Assembly: GCA_943359415.1 (NCBI GenBank)
Contig: CALRHQ010000006.1
Span: forward strand, 1 to 23,198
Direction: 5' to 3'
Length of the DNA stretch: 23,198 nucleotides
Source of the DNA: Candidatus Peribacteria bacterium
GTDB taxonomy: Bacteria > Patescibacteriota > Gracilibacteria > UBA1369 > LOWO2-01-FULL-3
Part shown: positions 14,771 to 22,058 of the stretch, piece by piece
How positions within the stretch are numbered: the first letter of the stretch is position 1
Layout: every line of letters begins with the position of its first letter
Notes under the pieces: model-generated
What the model was told of the DNA's origin: nothing
Databases searched by the model: none
Seen by the model: the letters and a program-made list of their open reading frames with translations, nothing else
Program-made: the position numbers and the translations under genes

Positions 14771-15601
14771 TTAAGCGAAATAAATCTTTTTCCCTTGTGC
14801 ATCTCTATGATATTTTCCAAATTCAGAGAGCGTTCTTACGTAATTATACTTCATCACAGATCCCTGTTTGCAGGCCAAAACTCCGCTTGGATCAACAGTA
14901 CATTGGCCACAAACACCGATTCCACACTTCATATATTTTTCAACCGAAACATAGCAATCAATCCCACTTTTCCATGAAACATCTCCAACAAATTTCATCA
15001 TAACTTCAGGTCCACACGTGAAAACTTTATTTATTTTTTCACCTTTTTCCTCAATTTCTTTAATAACATTTTCAAGCAAATCTGTAACAAGTCCGGTAAA
15101 TCCCATGGATCCATCATTTGTAGAAATATGCAAATTCACATCGTGAAGTCCCAAAATTTTATTAACATAAAGTACAAAATCTTTACTTCTAGCTCCTATC
15201 AAAAATTCAATTTTACAGTTTTTTTTCAAAGCCTCTATCGCGGCGAAATACATTGGGGCGGCTCCATATCCGCCAGCCACAAGCGCCAAATGATCACCTT
15301 CCTCAATATAATAATACGTTCCAAAAGGCCCCCTGATTCCGATATAATCCCCCTCTTTCATTTTGAAAAGTGCATTGCTTGCAGGCCCTACATCGCAAAC
15401 CGTAACCCAAAATTCATTGCCATCGTCGTATGCCACAGACATAGGTTTTTCATCAACTCCAGGAATCCACATCATCACAAATTGGCCAGGCTTAGACCCA
15501 AGCGAATATTCAAAAACATAAGTATTAACATTATCACTTTCCTTAATAATTTTTTTTATTTGAATAGTAACCGGTCTTGTATCAAATTTTTTCGACTCCA
15601 T
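14771..15601 (-). CDS. pyrK: dihydroorotate dehydrogenase electron-transfer subunit
   Basis: PyrK carries FAD and a [2Fe-2S] cluster and passes electrons from the class 1B PyrD to NAD+. The 276-residue product has an N-terminal FAD barrel (GSKPGQFVMMWIPG and KPMSVAY, 36-57, with Lys where Arg is usual), a nucleotide-binding AGGYGAAPMYFA (109-120) and a CGPEVMMK motif (196-203). The cluster cysteines are C226, C231, C234 and C244 (CX4CX2CX9C). An extra about 30-residue C-terminal tail follows the cluster. It starts 10 bases after pyrD, its partner subunit. Confidence 0.95.
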   Translation of the reverse strand: MESKKFDTRPVTIQIKKIIKESDNVNTYVFEYSLGSKPGQFVMMWIPGVDEKPMSVAYDDGNEFWVTVCDVGPASNALFKMKEGDYIGIRGPFGTYYYIEEGDHLALVAGGYGAAPMYFAAIEALKKNCKIEFLIGARSKDFVLYVNKILGLHDVNLHISTNDGSMGFTGLVTDLLENVIKEIEEKGEKINKVFTCGPEVMMKFVGDVSWKSGIDCYVSVEKYMKCGIGVCGQCTVDPSGVLACKQGSVMKYNYVRTLSEFGKYHRDAQGKKIYFA

Positions 15602-15611
15602 TTTCTTAAAA

Positions 15612-16556
15612 TTAAAGTTTTACAGTTCCAATAATTTCTTCCAGATTTTTCACTCCATTTTTTTCACACCACTCATTTATTTCAGACACAATTTTTCTAA
15701 ATCCCTCAGCTCCACGATAATAAACCATAGTTCCAATTCCAACTAAACGCGCTCCAACCATCATCATTTCGATCACATCTTCTCCAGTCATAACGCCACC
15801 AGTTCCAACAATCGGTTTTCCGGTAGCCTTGAAAACATCATAAACACATTTCACCGCAAGCGGTTTTATTCCTGGTCCGGAAATCCCACCAACTTTATTT
15901 GCCAAAATCGGCAATCTGGTATTTATGTCTACTACAAGCCCTGGACCAAAAGTATTCACAGCACAAAATCCGTCAGCACCAGCCTCTACACACGCCTTCG
16001 CAATCTCACCGATATTCGCAACATTTGGAGAAAGTTTTATAATTATAGGAATATTTTTTTCGCCACCAGTAAGTCCTCCCAGAGCCTTTTTCACAACTGA
16101 AGTAACTTTTGCCGCATCACCGGAAACACATGCAAATGGCTTACCAAGCTCATCTTCAACATTCGGACAAGAAATATTCACCTCAATAATATCAGGATTA
16201 CATTGCGAAATCTGCTCAGCCAGTAGGCCAAAATCTTCAATTTTTGCCGCCACAATATTTGCAATAATCGGTGCGGGTTTTCCATCATTATATTCAGGAA
16301 AAGTTTCAGTCACGGCCTTTTCAATTCCTGCATCCGAAAGCCCGACAGCATTGATGAAATAATTTTCAGTACCAAACATTGTGGGATTCCTATGCCCTTT
16401 ATGCTCCTCCAGCCAAATCGATTTTGTAGTGACTCCACCTGCTCCATTTCGAATAACATTTTTCAAACTGGAAGCCGTAACCCCCAAAATTCCAGACGCA
16501 AGAACGGTCGGATTCGCAAACTCTACTCCACAAAATTTTATATTCAAGTTTACCAT
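15612..16556 (-). CDS. pyrD: dihydroorotate dehydrogenase, class 1B catalytic subunit
   Basis: Oxidises dihydroorotate to orotate with FMN. I start it at ATG 16556 (MVNLNIKFCGVEFANP), the usual family N-terminus, preceded by purine-rich AAAAAAGAAAGAA. A GTG at 16580 would add eight residues and overlap pyrC by 13 bases. The 314-residue product has LASGILG (19-25), GVTTKSIW with K45, NAVGL (69-73), and NISCPNV with C130, the cysteine base that marks class 1. GTGGVMTGED is in the C-terminal phosphate region. With pyrK next door this is the NAD-linked 1B type. The gap to pyrC is 11 bases. Confidence 0.95.
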   Translation of the reverse strand: MVNLNIKFCGVEFANPTVLASGILGVTASSLKNVIRNGAGGVTTKSIWLEEHKGHRNPTMFGTENYFINAVGLSDAGIEKAVTETFPEYNDGKPAPIIANIVAAKIEDFGLLAEQISQCNPDIIEVNISCPNVEDELGKPFACVSGDAAKVTSVVKKALGGLTGGEKNIPIIIKLSPNVANIGEIAKACVEAGADGFCAVNTFGPGLVVDINTRLPILANKVGGISGPGIKPLAVKCVYDVFKATGKPIVGTGGVMTGEDVIEMMMVGARLVGIGTMVYYRGAEGFRKIVSEINEWCEKNGVKNLEEIIGTVKL

Positions 16557-16567
16557 TTCTTTCTTTT

Positions 16568-18007
16568 TTATCGGACACACTTTACCTCTTTTCCGAAAGG
16601 TTTCCCAACCAATTTTCCATTTTTAAAAACCAGCTCCCCTCCAACAAAAGTCATCACAGGCAGTCCCTTGAAAACACAACCGGCATAAGGAGACCATCCA
16701 CATTTTGAGACGACATATTTATTTGTAAATTTCTTTTCGATTTCCATATCAACAACAACAATATCCGCATCAAAATCTTTCGCTATTTTTCCTTTGCCAC
16801 AAATCCCAAAAACCTCAGCAGGATGCTCCGCGCAAAGCCTCACCACATCGGAAAGAGTAAGAGCCTTATCACTCACAGAAGTAAGAAGCATCGGCAATAA
16901 AACCTCAACACCTGGCACACCACTCGGCGCATTCAAGTAAGAAAGTTTCTTTTCTTTGATAGTGTGCGGCGCATGATCAGTTGCAATCATATCTATTTCT
17001 CCAGACTGAAGAGCCTTCCACAAACCAAAAACATCAGCCTGACTTCTCACAGGAGGATTTATTTTTATAAAATTTTTCAAATGTCCATAATCATCATCTG
17101 AGAAAAAAAGATGATGAGGCGTAATTTCACAAGTCACTCCAAATGCACGATATTCATTGATCAAAGAAACTTCTTCCGGAGATGAAACATGACAAACATG
17201 AATAGGTCTTTTAAATTCTTTCGCAAATTCACAAATAGTTTTGACTGCCTGTAGAGCGCATTCTTTAGGCCTTATTGTCGAATGAACGGACGGATCGACT
17301 CCTCGTGATTTTACTTTTCCACTTGAATATTTTTCAAGAAATTTTTCTTTATTTTGATTAATACATTCTTCATCTTCCGCATGAAAAACCAACAATTTAG
17401 ACCTATCAACTTTCGCAAAAAGTTCTTCAAGTGATGCATTATTTACACCCATATTCCCTGTAGAATTTGCGACAAAAGTTTTAACTCCACAAATTCCTTG
17501 AGACATATTTATTTCATCTATATTTTTACCATCAAACCCCATGTACAAGCCGAAATTCGCATAACTCTTTTTCGAAACATTTGCACGTTTTTTCTCGAGA
17601 TTTTGAACAGTGGTTGTCGGTGGAATATTATTTGGCATATCAAAAACTGTGGTTACTCCGCCGGAAACTGCAGACATTGATCCACTGGAAAAATCTTCTT
17701 TTTGAGTTTGTCCTGGATCTCGAAAATGCACATGTACATCAATAATTCCTGGAAAAATAAATTTTCCGGTACAATCAATTTCAGGAATTTTCCCAAATCC
17801 AAAAAATCTTTTTTCAAAAATCTTTTTGGATTTACCTTCATTTTTATCGCTTTCACAAGCACAATTTCCACCTCCACAACATCCATCCACTTCCACCCCT
17901 TTTCTACGAATCACATCTTTTATCTTTCCTTCCTCCACCAAAACATCTGCAAAAAAAACTTCGTTTCCGGAAACAACCTGCCCATTTTTAAATAAAAGTT
18001 TTTTCAT
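16568..18007 (-). CDS. pyrC: dihydroorotase, class I, with a Cys-rich N-terminal insertion
   Basis: Cyclises carbamoyl aspartate to dihydroorotate. At 479 residues it is 40-50 longer than most bacterial class I enzymes (about 430). Metal-site residues are seen: HVHFRDPG (H92, H94), GVKTFVANSTG with K176 (probable carbamylated Lys), VFHAED with H209, IHVCHVSS with H273, and ATDHAPH with D344. The extra length lies between the N-terminal beta-sandwich strand (KIKDVIRR, 28-35) and the PGIIDVHVHF strand, about residues 36-76. It includes CCGGGNCAC (43-51, four Cys in nine residues) and a Lys/Glu-rich stretch. pyrB lies 38 bases upstream. Confidence 0.95.
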   Translation of the reverse strand: MKKLLFKNGQVVSGNEVFFADVLVEEGKIKDVIRRKGVEVDGCCGGGNCACESDKNEGKSKKIFEKRFFGFGKIPEIDCTGKFIFPGIIDVHVHFRDPGQTQKEDFSSGSMSAVSGGVTTVFDMPNNIPPTTTVQNLEKKRANVSKKSYANFGLYMGFDGKNIDEINMSQGICGVKTFVANSTGNMGVNNASLEELFAKVDRSKLLVFHAEDEECINQNKEKFLEKYSSGKVKSRGVDPSVHSTIRPKECALQAVKTICEFAKEFKRPIHVCHVSSPEEVSLINEYRAFGVTCEITPHHLFFSDDDYGHLKNFIKINPPVRSQADVFGLWKALQSGEIDMIATDHAPHTIKEKKLSYLNAPSGVPGVEVLLPMLLTSVSDKALTLSDVVRLCAEHPAEVFGICGKGKIAKDFDADIVVVDMEIEKKFTNKYVVSKCGWSPYAGCVFKGLPVMTFVGGELVFKNGKLVGKPFGKEVKCVR

Positions 18008-18045
18008 TGTTTTTTTAAATATTTTTCACCACACAAAAAAACGCA

Positions 18046-18990
18046 CTACACTTTGATGCCAAAAACTTCGCATATCAGAGCCATTCTAACGGCAACACCA
18101 TTTTTGACTTGCTCAAAATATTTCGCTCTCGGATCATCGTCGACTTCGGAAGAAATCTCATCAACACGTGGCAAAGGATGAAGAACAATAGAATCTTTTT
18201 TCGCCAAATTCATCATTTCGCAGTCAAGTACATAACTTCCTGCATATTTTCCATATTCTTCATCATTCGCAAATCTCTCTTTTTGAATTCTTGTCATGCA
18301 AATAACATCCATGTCATGAATAACCTCAGCCAAATCTTCTGTTTCCACGACTTCACACCCGCAAGCTCTTAGCTCTGCAGTAATTTCAGAAGGCATTTTG
18401 AGTCCAACAGGTGAAACAAATATAAATTTGCATCCAAAATGTTTCAACAAACTACATTGTGAATGAGGCACACGACCGTTTTTCAGATCGCCAATCATGC
18501 CGATAGTTAAGCCATCAATACGTCCGTGTGACTTCCAAATCGTATAAAGATCAAGCAATGCCTGAGTAGGATGTTCACCACTTCCATCCCCCGCATTGAT
18601 CACCGGAACATTGCTTCCCTTAGCCATTTTCTCTGTACTTCCAACTTCCGGATGTCTCATAACAATCACATTCGCCATCTGCGAAATCACTTTTCCGGTA
18701 TCATAAAGTGTCTCCATTTTCGTAGCGGACGAAGTTTTAAGCATATCAAAATTTGAAATAACTCTGCCTCCAAGCCTTAGCATCGCCGTTTCAAAACTAA
18801 ATCTCGTTCTCGTAGAAGGTTCATAAAAAAGAGTTGCAAGAATTTTTCCTTCACAAAGTTTCGATTGTTTCCCCTCTTTTACCGCTTCCTCGACCACCTT
18901 TTCCATTTTCTTAACTACCTCAAAAAACGCCAACAAATCATTTTTATCAAACTGTTTTGTAGACAAAATGTGTTGGTGTTTGAATTTCAT
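18046..18990 (-). CDS. pyrB: aspartate carbamoyltransferase catalytic subunit
   Basis: Joins carbamoyl phosphate to aspartate, the committed step of pyrimidine synthesis. The 314-residue protein has the carbamoyl-phosphate loop FYEPSTRTRFSFE (55-67), the KMETLYDT segment with its catalytic Lys, the HPEVGS loop, GDGSGEHPTQALLDLY and the 250s-loop HPLPRVDE. No regulatory subunit gene (pyrI) is in the window. It is the first gene of the six-gene pyr operon and has a promoter just upstream with a short, about 14-base leader. There is therefore no room for a classical PyrR or UTP-attenuator leader. It is divergent from the small membrane protein gene. Confidence 0.96.
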   Translation of the reverse strand: MKFKHQHILSTKQFDKNDLLAFFEVVKKMEKVVEEAVKEGKQSKLCEGKILATLFYEPSTRTRFSFETAMLRLGGRVISNFDMLKTSSATKMETLYDTGKVISQMANVIVMRHPEVGSTEKMAKGSNVPVINAGDGSGEHPTQALLDLYTIWKSHGRIDGLTIGMIGDLKNGRVPHSQCSLLKHFGCKFIFVSPVGLKMPSEITAELRACGCEVVETEDLAEVIHDMDVICMTRIQKERFANDEEYGKYAGSYVLDCEMMNLAKKDSIVLHPLPRVDEISSEVDDDPRAKYFEQVKNGVAVRMALICEVFGIKV

Positions 18991-19010
18991 ATTTTCTTTT
19001 ATTCCGAAAC

Positions 19011-19039
19011 ATTCTAAAATAAATTAACAAATCTGTAAA
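19011..19039 (-). promoter_or_regulatory. promoter of the pyrBCDKEF operon
   Basis: On the minus strand TTTACA (19039-19034), a 17-base spacer and TAGAAT (19016-19011), each one base from consensus. The expected start near 19004 leaves about 14 bases before the pyrB ATG. The site lies in the 61-base gap shared with the divergent gene at 19052. Confidence 0.65.
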
Positions 19040-19051
19040 GCAAACAAAAAT

Positions 19052-19330
19052 ATGCGTCTCACCAACATCGACGATTTCATGAATTTTATCGCAAATTTAT
19101 TTGCAACATACTATTATCCGGCACTAATAGTAGTAATTTTCATCGTTGGAATAATTGTATTTTTCTCGCTAAAATCACACGTAGGACAAATCAACAAAGA
19201 ATCAGCTGGAGACAAAGACAAAAGATCAGAAATGCTACTAAATCTACTTGTAGGAAATAAGCCTGACGTAATAAAAAAAATAAAAGAAGCGGCAAAAAAA
19301 GCCGAAGCAGAAAAAAACAAAGAAAAATAA
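19052..19330 (+). CDS. small single-span membrane protein, unknown
   Basis: 92 residues. After a short N-terminus there is one strong hydrophobic helix at about 19-40 (TYYYPALIVVIFIVGIIVFF). Then comes a charged cytoplasmic-looking tail ending in an Ala/Lys/Glu-rich helix (IKKIKEAAKKAEAEKNKEK). Such a layout suits a membrane-anchored partner or scaffold, but nothing identifies a function. M10 is an alternative start just ahead of the helix. It is divergent from pyrB, and its stop is only 4 bases from the stop of the converging gene at 19335. I do not recognise the family. Confidence 0.7.
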   Translation: MRLTNIDDFMNFIANLFATYYYPALIVVIFIVGIIVFFSLKSHVGQINKESAGDKDKRSEMLLNLLVGNKPDVIKKIKEAAKKAEAEKNKEK

Positions 19331-19334
19331 AAAT

Positions 19335-19664
19335 CTACTCAGGTTTCACAACTCCAGTACGACGAATAACAGCATTACTGATATCAACAACTCCATCAAT
19401 TTGCATCGCAAGATAAGTCGGATTTACAACAAGAACTCGAACAACACCACTATCTTTATCATTTTCCAAAACATTAGCCGCAGCAAGACCTATATGTCTA
19501 TTTGCCGCAACAGCAAGCCTTATAATAGCATTTGAATGTCCGGCAAGTATTTCCAAAACATCAGGATTGATCGAATGTTCAGCCAATTTTAACAACATCA
19601 CATCATCAAATTCACCTCTCTCCAACTCTTCCACCCCAATTTGTACAACATCCTTACCACTCAT
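19335..19664 (-). CDS. LRV/HEAT-like repeat protein
   Basis: 109 residues, mostly short helices with the spacing of leucine-rich variant (LRV) repeats. Examples are LLKLAEHSINPDVLEILAGH, then NAIIRLAVAANRHIGLAAANVL, then SGVVRVLVVNPTYLAM. The (V/I)RLAVA.N sequence is a close match to the LRV consensus, whose proteins form right-handed solenoids used for binding. It begins 4 bases after the stop of the HicA-like gene, so the two form one unit behind one promoter. A partner or inhibitor role toward that protein is a guess from position only. The C-terminus is polar and ends KPE. Confidence 0.65.
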   Translation of the reverse strand: MSGKDVVQIGVEELERGEFDDVMLLKLAEHSINPDVLEILAGHSNAIIRLAVAANRHIGLAAANVLENDKDSGVVRVLVVNPTYLAMQIDGVVDISNAVIRRTGVVKPE

Positions 19665-19668
19665 AATA

Positions 19669-20367
19669 TTAAGTTAAAATTACAAATCCACTTTTGAAAA
19701 TTTTATTATAACCATTTGCAAGAACACTCAAAGAAACATCGTTATTAGCCAATTCATCCATAATTGCTCTAATCCACACACCTCCATGTCCAGAATATGA
19801 TCCAACTTTTTTCCCATCAAGATAAATACCACTATGCCCACCTTTTCCTCCATCAGCAATGACTTCAAAACCACAAGCCTTGAAAAACTGCAAAATCTGT
19901 CTTTTATCTAAAGGTCTATTAACACAAGAATATTGTCTAACTTTTTGATCAATTTTTTCGACGACAGAATTCGCAATTTTTGTGCCAGAATCAGCAACAA
20001 CAGCCTTCTCAACAACTATTCCAAATTTCTCACGAAAGAAATCTGAGAAAAAAGGCCACAAAGATTTATTTTGTGCCAAAAAATCTGCAATTTCTTTCAC
20101 AATCTGAGTCGCACGAACCTTATCATCATCAGAAAGATTGATATGTTCAGAAGAAAAATACTCACTGAACCAACATTGAAGCAATTCACCAACATCACCC
20201 TTTGTACAAGAAAAATCTTCAGGTGAAACATATTGGGCAGGATACTCTTTCACTCCTTCCAAAATAGTATTAAATCCATCCGCAGCCTTTGGCATCGTTT
20301 CAGAAAGCAATAAGATCGAGGACTCAACATCAATTGCATCAAATTGTTCAACAGGATTTGCAAGCAT
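19669..20367 (-). CDS. unknown N-terminal region fused to a HicA-like domain
   Basis: 232 residues. The first about 150 are helical, without a family I know, and contain three Cys and many aromatic residues (LLQCWFSEYF, LWPFFSDFFREKF). The last about 75 (155-225) look like the small dsRBD-like HicA fold. A helix (RQILQFFKACGF) and strand (EVIADGG) are followed by a KGGHSGIYLDG hairpin with H178 where HicA toxins have their catalytic His (GSHH). VGSYSGHGG and a second helix (VWIRAIMDELANNDVS) complete it. HicA toxins are mRNA interferases of 60-80 residues; a fusion with 150 extra residues is not typical. A strong promoter precedes it, and an LRV-like gene follows. The HicA assignment is moderate and made by eye. 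Confidence 0.6.
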   Translation of the reverse strand: MLANPVEQFDAIDVESSILLLSETMPKAADGFNTILEGVKEYPAQYVSPEDFSCTKGDVGELLQCWFSEYFSSEHINLSDDDKVRATQIVKEIADFLAQNKSLWPFFSDFFREKFGIVVEKAVVADSGTKIANSVVEKIDQKVRQYSCVNRPLDKRQILQFFKACGFEVIADGGKGGHSGIYLDGKKVGSYSGHGGVWIRAIMDELANNDVSLSVLANGYNKIFKSGFVILT

Positions 20368-20390
20368 AATATATAAAAATAGGATTTATT

Positions 20391-20419
20391 ATTATAACAC
20401 ATTCTTGCGAAAACGGCAA
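20391..20419 (-). promoter_or_regulatory. strong promoter of the HicA-like/LRV unit
   Basis: On the minus strand TTGCCG (20419-20414), a 17-base spacer ending TGT, and a perfect TATAAT (20396-20391), so it is also an extended -10. Expected start is about 20384, with a leader of some 17 AT-rich bases. It stands back to back with the carA promoter. Confidence 0.7.
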
Positions 20420-20433
20420 TACTCTAAATCTCC

Positions 20434-20462
20434 TTGCCACTCCTCTCTCCTCAATATAGAAT
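20434..20462 (+). promoter_or_regulatory. carA promoter giving a leaderless transcript
   Basis: TTGCCA (20434-20439), a 17-base spacer and TAGAAT (20457-20462). The predicted transcription start, 7-8 bases on, is 20469-20470, the A of the carA ATG. A naive reading uses the TTG of this -35 hexamer as a start codon, which would add 12 residues that the family does not have. Confidence 0.65.
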
Positions 20463-20469
20463 CAAACAA

Positions 20470-21552
20470 ATGCAAGCAAAACTCATTCTAAAAGACGGCA
20501 CAGTTTTTGAAGGAAAATCTTTCGGCGCAGATATATCTGTCGCAGGCGAGGTTGTTTTCAATACATCAATGGTTGGCTATCCTGAGAGCTTCACAGATCC
20601 TTCCTACACAGGCCAAATTCTCGTAATGACTTCACCTCTGGTCGGAAATTATGGCATACCTGATGATAAAAAAGACAAAGATCAAATCGAGAAAATTTTT
20701 GAAGGAAACAAAGCAAGCCTGACAGGATTAATCGTAAATGAATACAGTGAAAACTTCAGTCACTGGACTGCAAAAAAATCACTTGGGCAGTGGCTCAAAG
20801 AAAACAAAATTCCTGCAATCACGGGGATAGATACTCGAGAATTAACAAAAAAACTAAGAACTCACGGAGTAATGCTCGGAAAAATAATCATCGGAAAAGA
20901 AATAGATTTTCAGGATCCAAATTCCGAAAACATTGTAGACAAAGTTTCGATCAAAAAACCAAAAATATATAAACGTGGCAAAAAAGTAATTATATGTATT
21001 GATTGCGGAATGAAAAATAACATCATAAGAAATTTCCTAAAACGCGACATAACAGTCATAAGAGTTCCATGGAATTATGATTTTATGACAGAAAAAATCG
21101 ATGGCAAAGAAATAAAATTTGACGGAATCTTCCTGTCAAACGGTCCCGGAGATCCGGCGATGCTTACAGAACTTCATGAAATTATAAAAAAAGCGTTCAC
21201 GTTGAAAAAACCGATTTTCGGCATCTGCCTTGGCTGCCAAATAATGGCAATCGCATCAGGCGCAAAAACATACAAATTAAAATTCGGACACCGTTCACAA
21301 AACCAACCCGTCATCGACCTAAACACAAATCCTCAAAAATGCTACATAACAAGCCAAAATCACGGATTTGCCGTCGACGAAAAATCTCTAAAATCAGGCT
21401 GGGAAGTTTGGCTGAAAAACGCAAATGATGAAACAATAGAAGGCATTCGCCACAAAACTCTTCCATTTTTCTCATGCCAATTTCACCCTGAAGCCGCTCC
21501 AGGTCCACTCGACACAGTAAGCTTCTTCGACGAATTCATCAAAATGTTGTAA
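20470..21552 (+). CDS. carA: carbamoyl-phosphate synthase small (glutaminase) subunit
   Basis: CarA hydrolyses glutamine and channels ammonia to CarB, which makes carbamoyl phosphate for pyrimidines and arginine. From ATG 20470 the product is 360 residues, as expected. The N-terminal domain has LILKDGTVFEGKSFG (5-19), FNTSMVGYPESFTDPSYTGQ and TGIDTRELTKKLR. The amidotransferase domain has SNGPGDPA, the nucleophile C253 in GICLGCQ (the residue before Gln is Cys, often His or Asn), and the H339/E341 pair in FHPEA. It has its own promoter, opposite the HicA-like gene. It is followed by an unrelated gene rather than carB, which is not in the window. Confidence 0.96.
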   Translation: MQAKLILKDGTVFEGKSFGADISVAGEVVFNTSMVGYPESFTDPSYTGQILVMTSPLVGNYGIPDDKKDKDQIEKIFEGNKASLTGLIVNEYSENFSHWTAKKSLGQWLKENKIPAITGIDTRELTKKLRTHGVMLGKIIIGKEIDFQDPNSENIVDKVSIKKPKIYKRGKKVIICIDCGMKNNIIRNFLKRDITVIRVPWNYDFMTEKIDGKEIKFDGIFLSNGPGDPAMLTELHEIIKKAFTLKKPIFGICLGCQIMAIASGAKTYKLKFGHRSQNQPVIDLNTNPQKCYITSQNHGFAVDEKSLKSGWEVWLKNANDETIEGIRHKTLPFFSCQFHPEAAPGPLDTVSFFDEFIKML

Positions 21553-21569
21553 AACAGCCAAAACAATAC

Positions 21570-21598
21570 TTGACAAAGAAGTAAGTAAGAAATACCTT
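21570..21598 (+). promoter_or_regulatory. promoter before the frameshifted gene at 21623
   Basis: A consensus TTGACA (21570-21575), 17 bases, then TACCTT (21593-21598), which keeps only the key first two and last positions. Expected start is about 21605. An inverted repeat, AGTAAG (21580-21585) and CTTACT (21596-21601), spans the spacer and -10 and could be an operator or start-site hairpin. Confidence 0.45.
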
Positions 21599-21622
21599 AC
21601 TCTCCATATTTTAAATTTGAAA

Positions 21623-22052
21623 ATGGCACTGGAAGATAAAGGATCAGAATCCGGAGACCAATCAGCAGGCACAGCAACCATATCAACACCTTCAACGATG
21701 GCGCGTCTTATGCCATCCGATAAATCCGCACAAGAAGGAGCACGTACAGCTTTAGCTGCTACAAATCCAGCCACAACGCAACCAGAAAGAACTCTAGAAT
21801 CACTTACAGTACAAGAAAGACTTGCCCAAGCAAAAGCAGGATTACAAAGAGAAAGAAGCGGCAAAATTGATCACAAAAACTCTTCAAAAAATATTAAACA
21901 CACTCGATGTTTTATCAGAACAAAATCCTAAAATGGCATTAGGAATAATAGAAACACGCGACAAAATCGCAAAGATTCTTAAAACTCATCAAGATTCAAA
22001 ATCAAAAGAATTCCCACGATCACTTCGCGCATCATTAAGAAATGTAGCATAA
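21623..22052 (+). pseudogene. unknown gene with a +1 frameshift, C-terminal domain paralogous to the next gene
   Basis: Reading from ATG 21623 (a TTG at 21617 is an alternative) gives a polar Ser/Thr/Ala-rich N-terminus leading into a helix (LTVQERLAQAKAGLQRE). The frame then runs into unrelated sequence and stops at 21931. The +1 frame from about 21855 continues the helix as EAAKLITKTLQKILNTLDVL and runs to a TAA at 22052. That second part is clearly similar to the end of the next protein: TLDVLSEQNP vs TLDHLSTEKP, and HQDSKSKEFPRSLR vs YEDSKATEFPHGLR. One surplus A in the GAGAAAGAAG run near 21850-21857 explains the break. It may be a sequencing error, a real mutation or programmed frameshifting. 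Function is unknown. Confidence 0.6.
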
Positions 22053-22058
22053 AAAATC

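Noticed and set aside
15128..15634. 168-codon open frame on the plus strand opposite pyrK
   Set aside because: Antisense shadow of pyrK, whose cofactor motifs are intact.
15925..16362. 145-codon open frame on the plus strand inside pyrD
   Set aside because: Shadow of a well-supported gene on the other strand; no family resemblance, and the composition follows pyrD.
16557..16580. GTG start for pyrD overlapping pyrC by 13 bases
   Set aside because: The added residues (CPIKKKE) do not fit the family; ATG 16556 gives the normal N-terminus.
20434..20469. TTG start extending carA by 12 residues
   Set aside because: The TTG is the start of a TTGCCA -35 hexamer with a 17-base spacer to TAGAAT. The family N-terminus matches ATG 20470.
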